Positions 21,987 through 26,312 of a stretch of 26,312 bases of DNA are shown one piece after another. The translations under genes and the position numbers were made by a program. Position 1 is the stretch's first letter. Each line of letters starts with the position of its first letter. The DNA comes from CAVPGH01 sp046726955 (GTDB taxonomy: Bacteria; Acidobacteriota; Vicinamibacteria; Fen-336), in contig JBKPBQ010000171.1 of assembly GCA_046726955.1 (NCBI GenBank), positions 1-26,312 of the forward strand, in the 5' to 3' direction. The notes beneath the pieces were generated by a model. It saw only the letters and a list, made by a program, of their open reading frames with translations, was not told the DNA's origin and did no database searches.

Positions 21987-22901
21987 TCAGAGAATCTTCT
22001 TGCCGAGGAGCGACGCGAGCAGCCCCACTCCGAGGCGGGCCGTTCCGTTCTGGTCGTCGAGGATGGGGTTGACCTCCACGACCTCCGCGGAGAGCACCTT
22101 GCCCGTGTCCGCGAGCATCTCCATGGCGAGATGGGCCTCCCGATACGAGAGCCCGCCCGGAGAGGGCGTGCCCACGCCCGGGGCGAAGTCGGGGTCGATG
22201 CCGTCGAGGTCGAAGCTCACGTGGATCCCCGCCGTCCCGGTGGTCGCCCGTTTGATCGCCTCCTCCATCACGGCCCGCATTCCCCGCTCGTCGATGTCGC
22301 GCATCGTGTAGGTGCCGACGCCGGAGGCCTTCACGTTCGCCCGCTCCGGCTGGTCCACGTCCCGGATGGCCACGAGCGCCGCCTTCGAGCCGTCCACCAT
22401 CGGGGAGAAGCCGGCGAGGTTCACGAGGCTCGGCGGCCCGAGGCCGAGGGCGACGGCGAGGGGCATGCCGTGGATGTTCCCGCTCGGGCTCGTCTCCGGG
22501 GTATTGCAGTCCGCGTGGGCGTCGATCCAGATGAGCCCGACCTTCTCCTTGCGCGCATGGAAGTGGCCGGAGACTCCGGCGATCGTGCCCATGGCGATCG
22601 AGTGGTCGCCCCCGAGCACAACGGGAATGCTGCGCTTGCCCAGCGCGTCCCGGACCGTGTCGCGGAGGTGCTCGCACACGTCCTTGATCTCCTTCAGGTA
22701 CTTCATGCGCGGATCGCCGGGGCCCTGCGTCTCCTGGATCTTGACGGGGAGATCGCCGCGGTCCACGACGTCGTAGCCGAGGGCTTCGATCCGCTCCTCG
22801 AGCTCCGCGACGCGGATCGCGGACGGGCCCATGTCGACACCGCGACGGCCGGCTCCGAGGTCGAGAGGCACGCCGATGATGGAGACGGAGGGTTGGCTCA
22901 T
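21987..22901 (-). CDS. rocF: Arginase
   Basis: 304 residues, the usual arginase length. It hydrolyses L-arginine to ornithine and urea with a binuclear manganese centre. All metal ligands are visible: H100 in GGDHS, D127/H129/D131 in WIDAHAD, and D231/D233 in SFDLDGIDPD. NTPETSPSGNIHGMP and PGVGTPSPGGLSYRE are arginase-specific and argue against agmatinase or formimidoylglutamase. The start ATG 22901 has no ribosome binding site. A TAGCGT box lies nine bases upstream with TTGCCG 18 bases further. It is divergent from a PLP dehydratase gene, and both act in amino-acid breakdown. Confidence 0.95.
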   Translation of the reverse strand: MSQPSVSIIGVPLDLGAGRRGVDMGPSAIRVAELEERIEALGYDVVDRGDLPVKIQETQGPGDPRMKYLKEIKDVCEHLRDTVRDALGKRSIPVVLGGDHSIAMGTIAGVSGHFHARKEKVGLIWIDAHADCNTPETSPSGNIHGMPLAVALGLGPPSLVNLAGFSPMVDGSKAALVAIRDVDQPERANVKASGVGTYTMRDIDERGMRAVMEEAIKRATTGTAGIHVSFDLDGIDPDFAPGVGTPSPGGLSYREAHLAMEMLADTGKVLSAEVVEVNPILDDQNGTARLGVGLLASLLGKKIL

Positions 22902-22910
22902 GCGAGGGAC

Positions 22911-22940
22911 ACGCTAGCATCGCCCGCACGATACCGGCAA
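22911..22940 (-). promoter_or_regulatory. Possible promoter of arginase with almost no leader
   Basis: Minus strand TTGCCG (22940-22935), an 18-base spacer, TAGCGT (22916-22911), then nine bases to the ATG. The same TAGCGT box is used in the tRNA-Val promoter candidate. Confidence 0.45.
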
Positions 22941-22963
22941 GCGGCGCGGGGGCGATCCTGGGT

Positions 22964-22969
22964 TAGCCT
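22964..22969 (+). promoter_or_regulatory. -10-like box just before the PLP dehydratase gene
   Basis: TAGCCT lies six bases from the ATG at 22976, the distance expected for a leaderless mRNA. No convincing -35 box is seen, and the intervening GGGG could instead act as a weak ribosome binding site. Confidence 0.3.
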
Positions 22970-22975
22970 CGGGGT

Positions 22976-23938
22976 ATGAGCTCCCTCCCGACTCTCGCCG
23001 AGATCGAGGCGGCGCGGGACAGGATCCGCGGAGCGGCGATCCGCACTCCGCTCGTCCGCCTCAACGTGGCCGATGCGCCGTACGAGATCTACCTCAAGCT
23101 GGAAAACCTGCAGCCTATCGGCTCGTTCAAGATCCGCGGCGCTTCGAACGCGATGGCCCGCCTCTCTCCAGACGAGCTGGCCCGCGGTGTCGTCACCGCT
23201 TCCGCCGGCAACATGGCGCAGGGTGTCGCCTGGTGCGCGCGCGCCCGCGGGATCCCCTGCACGGTGGTGGCGCCGGACACGGCTCCCGCCACCAAGATCG
23301 CCGCCATAGAGCGCTTGGGCGGCCGTGTGATCAAGGTGTCGTTCGAGCGCTGGTGGGAGACGTTCGAGACCCGCCAGTTCCCCGGGCTGGACGGCACGTT
23401 CATCCACGCGTTCGACGACCCCCACGTGATGGCAGGCAACGGCACGATCGGCCTCGAGGTCCTCGAAGACCTCCCGACGGCCGCGGCGATCGTCGTCCCC
23501 TGGGGCGGCGGCGGCCTCACGTGCGGCATTGCCGCCGCGGTCCGCGCGCGGCGTCCCGAGTGCCGGATCTTCGCGGCCGAGGTGGAGAGCGCCGCGCCTC
23601 TTACGGCCGCCCTCGCCGCGGGCGAGCCCCGAACTATCGCCTATCGTCCGTCCTTCGTGGACGGGATCGGCGGCAAGACCGTCTTCCCGTCGATGCTCGA
23701 GCGCGCGCGCGGCGTCGTGGCGGGAGCGGTGGTGGCGACACTCGACGAGGTAGCGAGCGCGGTCCGGCTCCTCGCGGAGCGAAACCGCGTCGTCGCGGAG
23801 GGAGCGGGCGCGTGCCCGGTCGCGTGCGCGCTCGCCGGCCGGACCGGACCCGGCCCCGTCGTCTGCATCGTCTCCGGCGGCAACATCGACCTCGATCGAT
23901 TCGTGTCGGTGATCGCCGGCGGAGGCGTCAGGGAATGA
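22976..23938 (+). CDS. PLP-dependent threonine/serine dehydratase family protein
   Basis: 320 residues, the length of single-domain catabolic threonine/serine dehydratases and serine racemases, without the C-terminal ACT regulatory domain of biosynthetic IlvA. The Schiff-base lysine is K52 in GSFKIRGA. The substrate loop is SAGNMAQG, where most relatives have SAGNHAQG. The phosphate-binding loop is GGGGL, and SGGNID closes the site. It would deaminate threonine or serine to the 2-oxo acid in the cytoplasm, but relatives with other substrates exist and the His-to-Met change in the loop is a caution. Its 3' end overlaps the convergent lipoprotein gene by eleven bases. Confidence 0.88.
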   Translation: MSSLPTLAEIEAARDRIRGAAIRTPLVRLNVADAPYEIYLKLENLQPIGSFKIRGASNAMARLSPDELARGVVTASAGNMAQGVAWCARARGIPCTVVAPDTAPATKIAAIERLGGRVIKVSFERWWETFETRQFPGLDGTFIHAFDDPHVMAGNGTIGLEVLEDLPTAAAIVVPWGGGGLTCGIAAAVRARRPECRIFAAEVESAAPLTAALAAGEPRTIAYRPSFVDGIGGKTVFPSMLERARGVVAGAVVATLDEVASAVRLLAERNRVVAEGAGACPVACALAGRTGPGPVVCIVSGGNIDLDRFVSVIAGGGVRE

Positions 23939-24791
23939 CGCTGCCGTTCAGGCAGCCGGTCTTGCCGGAAACCGTCGCGCAGACGCTGAACTCCCCGAGG
24001 TTCTTGCCGGTGAGGACGAGGTTGAACGTCACGCCGTCGGGGGCGGGGCTCGTCGAGATCGTCACGCCGTCCCCGTACTGCACGAACCACGTGATCTCGG
24101 AGCCGTGCAGGTCGATCGGCAGCTTGTTGCCAATCGCGTCGCGGGGAGTGGCCGTGATCGTGCCCCGGCAGCCGAGCGGCAGCGTGTTGTGGGGCGGGTG
24201 CGTGTTCGCGCACTCCGTGTAGCGGAAGAACGAGACGCTGACCGAGAACACCGCCTGGTCCGCGGTGAGCGGGAAGTGCGCGGGCGTGCACGTGCGCAGG
24301 TAGGTCTTCGGTCCCCGCCGGATGAAGTGCTGCGTCGTGACGATGTCGTAGGTCTCGTCGTAGGTGTTGCTGTCCTTCACCAGCAGGTGGTCCTTGTCCT
24401 CGGGGTCGCGCTGCGCGCACAGCCCCTGCGAGACGAGGTTCGAGATGACCCCGTCGTAGAACGAGTCCACGTCGTGGATGAAGTACGAGCGGTCGGCGGG
24501 CGGGTTGTTGAGGTCGAAGAGCGACGGCTGGTCCTTCACGAGCTTGTCGATCGCGCCTTCGACGACGGGCATGAGCCCGGGGACGTCTCCCTGGCAGGTG
24601 AACCGGCCGCTGCCGAGCCCGAGCGGGCACCCGGCCGCCTGCGGAGGCGGCGTCGCCGTCGGTGTGGGCGCGGGAGCCGCCGTCGGCGGCGTCGTGGGAC
24701 TCGAGCTCTTGCTCCCGCCGCACGACGCGGCAAGCACGACGACAACGACGAGCGCTGCGGACCGGCGAATGAGGGCCGGACGAGCCATCAT
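23928..24791 (-). CDS. Lipoprotein of unknown function
   Basis: 287 residues. GGAGG lies five bases before ATG 24791 (a second ATG follows at once). The signal peptide ends in the lipobox LAASC with C24 as lipidated residue. A Ser/Thr/Pro/Ala linker (about 27-51) then leads to the mature domain, which holds several cysteines likely to form disulfides (for example GLCAQR, RTCTPAH, TECANTH, LGCRG, FSVCATVSGKTGCLNG). The last 80 residues look like a beta-sandwich of Ig type (TITATPRDAIGNKLPIDLHG). I do not recognise the family. It should be anchored in the envelope of a Gram-negative cell. A promoter-like pair lies about 95 bases upstream. Confidence 0.82.
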   Translation of the reverse strand: MMARPALIRRSAALVVVVVLAASCGGSKSSSPTTPPTAAPAPTPTATPPPQAAGCPLGLGSGRFTCQGDVPGLMPVVEGAIDKLVKDQPSLFDLNNPPADRSYFIHDVDSFYDGVISNLVSQGLCAQRDPEDKDHLLVKDSNTYDETYDIVTTQHFIRRGPKTYLRTCTPAHFPLTADQAVFSVSVSFFRYTECANTHPPHNTLPLGCRGTITATPRDAIGNKLPIDLHGSEITWFVQYGDGVTISTSPAPDGVTFNLVLTGKNLGEFSVCATVSGKTGCLNGSVIP

Positions 24792-24885
24792 GATTCCCTC
24801 CCGTCAGGCCACCGGCGCGGACGCGTTCGACGGCCGTCGATACCCCACGCGGCCTGGCCGCACCGGGCATCAGTCAAAAGCCTAG

Positions 24886-24913
24886 ATTCTATTAGACCGG
24901 GCGACAGGTTCAA
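24886..24913 (-). promoter_or_regulatory. Predicted promoter of the lipoprotein gene
   Basis: Minus strand TTGAAC (24913-24908), a 16-base spacer, then TAGAAT (24891-24886), in a locally AT-rich patch. It leaves a leader of roughly 90 bases with a GGAGG ribosome binding site. Confidence 0.45.
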
Positions 24914-24988
24914 ACAACGATCTCGATCGGCCGGCCTCCCGCGCCCTTGACGAGTGCCCGACCTGCTACGCTCTAGCCGGCAAGGCTC

Positions 24989-26053
24989 TTGACCGAGACA
25001 GGCGTCGAAAGCGAGCTCGACCGGGTCCCCGGGGCGACGAGCCCTGCCGGCCCCCACAGCGAGCGGCGCTCGCGACGGGTCCATGAGGCCGTCCTGCTCG
25101 TGATTCTCGGGACCGCCGCGGCCCTCGTCGCCGGTGAAGTGGCCGTGCGCGTGCTCGGAGTCGCCGACCCCAAGGCCACCGGCTACGCGCCCGTGAAGAC
25201 GAAGGGGCGCGGAAGCGAGCCGACGAACTCGCGGGAATACCGCGACCTCGAGCGCAGCCTCGCCAAGCCGGCGGGCACTCATCGGGTCGTCTCCCTCGGC
25301 GACTCGATCGCCTGGGGTTTCGGCGTCGAGTTCGAGGACGCCTATCCCCAGCGCGTTGAGCGCAGCCTCACCCGGCACCGCGGCGAGCGCTGGGAGGTGG
25401 TCAACCTCGCCCGCCCGGGGATGAACTCGGTGGAGGAGGCCGAGCAGCTCCGCGACGAGGGGCTGGCCTACGAGCCCGACCTCGTGCTTCTGGGCTTCTG
25501 CCTGAACGACAGCGAGGACGAGACCGGTGCCGAGGCCCGCAGGGCGCAGTACTGGGAGACCCTCCAGCAGGAGCGGGCGCACGCGCCGAGCCTGCTCGAT
25601 CGCTCCGCGCTCCACCGCTTCGTGGCGGGCCGCATCGAGGCCACCGTCCTCAACCGGCGGCGCATCGCCGCCTACGAGTCACAGTTCGCCGCGGATTATT
25701 CCGGCTGGATCGCCGCCCAGAGGGCCCTTCGCGAGATGGCCACGCTCTGCCGGAACAAGGGCATCCCGTTCGTCGTCGCGATCTTCCCGCTCCTTGCCAA
25801 CCCCCTGGGAGACTCCTACCCGTTCGCCGACATCCACGAGAAGGTGACGAGCGTTGCGCGCGACGCGGGTGCCCTCGTCGTCGACCTCCTCCCCGCCTAT
25901 CGGGGTTTGCACTGGGAGCTGCTCGTCGTGGACGGCCCCAACGACGAGCACCCGAACGAGATCGCACACCGAATCGCCACCACCCGCATCGTCGCCGCGG
26001 TAAACGGGCTCTTCCCGGTGTCGCCGGCCAGCCGAGCCGCTCGGGCTCGATGA
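24989..26053 (+). CDS. Membrane-anchored SGNH/GDSL-type hydrolase
   Basis: 354 residues from TTG 24989, the first possible start after an in-frame stop. AAGG lies a few bases before it. A basic head and one membrane helix (about residues 32-57) are followed by an SGNH fold: SLGDSIAWGFG with nucleophile S106, NLARPGMNS (block II Gly), GFCLNDSED (block III Asn173), and DGPNDEHPNEIAHR carrying the Asp and His of the triad. Such proteins are esterases or O-acetyl-transferring enzymes acting on envelope sugars or lipids. The active domain is probably outside the membrane. The substrate is unknown. It ends seven bases before the convergent HEAT-repeat gene. Confidence 0.85.
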   Translation: MTETGVESELDRVPGATSPAGPHSERRSRRVHEAVLLVILGTAAALVAGEVAVRVLGVADPKATGYAPVKTKGRGSEPTNSREYRDLERSLAKPAGTHRVVSLGDSIAWGFGVEFEDAYPQRVERSLTRHRGERWEVVNLARPGMNSVEEAEQLRDEGLAYEPDLVLLGFCLNDSEDETGAEARRAQYWETLQQERAHAPSLLDRSALHRFVAGRIEATVLNRRRIAAYESQFAADYSGWIAAQRALREMATLCRNKGIPFVVAIFPLLANPLGDSYPFADIHEKVTSVARDAGALVVDLLPAYRGLHWELLVVDGPNDEHPNEIAHRIATTRIVAAVNGLFPVSPASRAARAR

Positions 26054-26060
26054 GCTTCGC

Positions 26061-26312
26061 TCAGCGGAGGAGGCGGTCGGCGAGGACGCGGACCTCCTCG
26101 TCGGGATCGGTTCGCACCTTGCCGAGGGCGTGGCGCGCGGCTGGCGACAGCGTCCCCAGCCGGCGAAGCCCTCGCACGGCGTGGAGGCGCACCCGGCTGT
26201 CGGCGTCCGTGAGCGCGCGCACGAACGCCGGCTCCGCCACCGGGCGCGCGGCCGCGATCTCGACCAGCCCCTCGATCGCGGCCAGCCGCACGTTCTCGGC
26301 ATCGTCGCGGGC
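26061..26312 (-). CDS. HEAT-repeat protein (partial, N-terminus beyond right edge)
   Basis: The last 83 residues of a frame that is open to the window end. Two helical repeats of about 31 residues are visible: DDAENVRLAAIEGLVEIA and DADSRVRLHAVRGLRRLG, followed by the start of a third (DPDEEVRVLADRLL). The D-x-x-x-x-VR-x-x-A pattern is the signature of HEAT/PBS-lyase-type repeats, which form protein-binding solenoids. Nothing more can be said on function without the missing part. Confidence 0.8.
   Translation of the reverse strand, partial: ARDDAENVRLAAIEGLVEIAAARPVAEPAFVRALTDADSRVRLHAVRGLRRLGTLSPAARHALGKVRTDPDEEVRVLADRLLR

Noticed and set aside
21807..21998. Ten-base repeat TCAGAGAATC before thrS and within the end of the arginase gene
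   Set aside because: Only two short copies, one in coding sequence. Chance similarity is the simpler view.
24871..24877. TTGACT on the minus strand before the lipoprotein as a -35 box
   Set aside because: No -10-like sequence at the right distance. The pair TTGAAC/TAGAAT slightly upstream is better.
1..26312. CRISPR arrays, insertion sequences, integrases or phage genes
   Set aside because: No regularly spaced repeats, transposase or integrase motifs, or terminal inverted repeats were seen on either strand.

Overview
The window is very GC-rich, densely coding bacterial chromosome, mostly transcribed from the minus strand. The gene content (lipoprotein, outer-membrane porin, GatCA, DUF2062, YIP1 and DUF2752 proteins, zapA followed by 6S RNA) fits a Gram-negative, high-GC lineage. 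Acidobacteriota is my best guess, but this is inference from style and content with no database search. I see no insertion sequence, phage gene, CRISPR array or rRNA. Everything looks like resident chromosome.

Layout. (a) 1-6956, minus: one tightly packed operon reading YIP1 membrane protein, DUF2752 membrane protein, a polyprenyl-phosphate-type GT2, a GT4 glycosyltransferase, an extended-SDR epimerase, then two tandem paralogous multi-pass membrane proteins, the second cut by the left edge. It looks like an envelope glycan or glycolipid operon. (b) 7075-9221, plus: a small unknown protein, then gatC and gatA (amidotransferase, without gatB here). (c) 9241-12816, minus: a porin-like outer-membrane protein preceded by an L-serine dehydratase of the iron-sulfur type that carries a clear twin-arginine export signal. 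This pairing is the most unusual thing in the window. (d) 12996-21977, minus: a translation supercluster reading tRNA-Val(GAC), thrS, infC, rpmI, rplT, pheS, pheT, a ZapB-like coiled-coil gene, zapA, 6S RNA, thiL and a DUF2062 gene. (e) 21987-26312: arginase (minus) divergent from a PLP-dependent threonine/serine dehydratase (plus), a lipoprotein (minus), an SGNH hydrolase (plus), and a HEAT-repeat protein (minus) running off the right edge.

How the parts work together. Nine adjacent gene pairs share a four-base stop/start overlap, so translational coupling is the rule. infC appears to start with AUA, well placed behind GGAGG and overlapping the thrS stop, which fits IF3 autoregulation. ThrRS lacks the N-terminal TGS domain and PheT lacks the internal OB-fold tRNA-binding domain, so two synthetases of one operon are streamlined. 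Several genes have a -10-like box only 6-10 bases before the start codon, which suggests leaderless or nearly leaderless transcripts. The candidate new biology is an exported serine deaminase with all four known cluster cysteines retained, encoded next to a coiled-coil porin. This would mean amino-acid deamination outside the cytoplasm.
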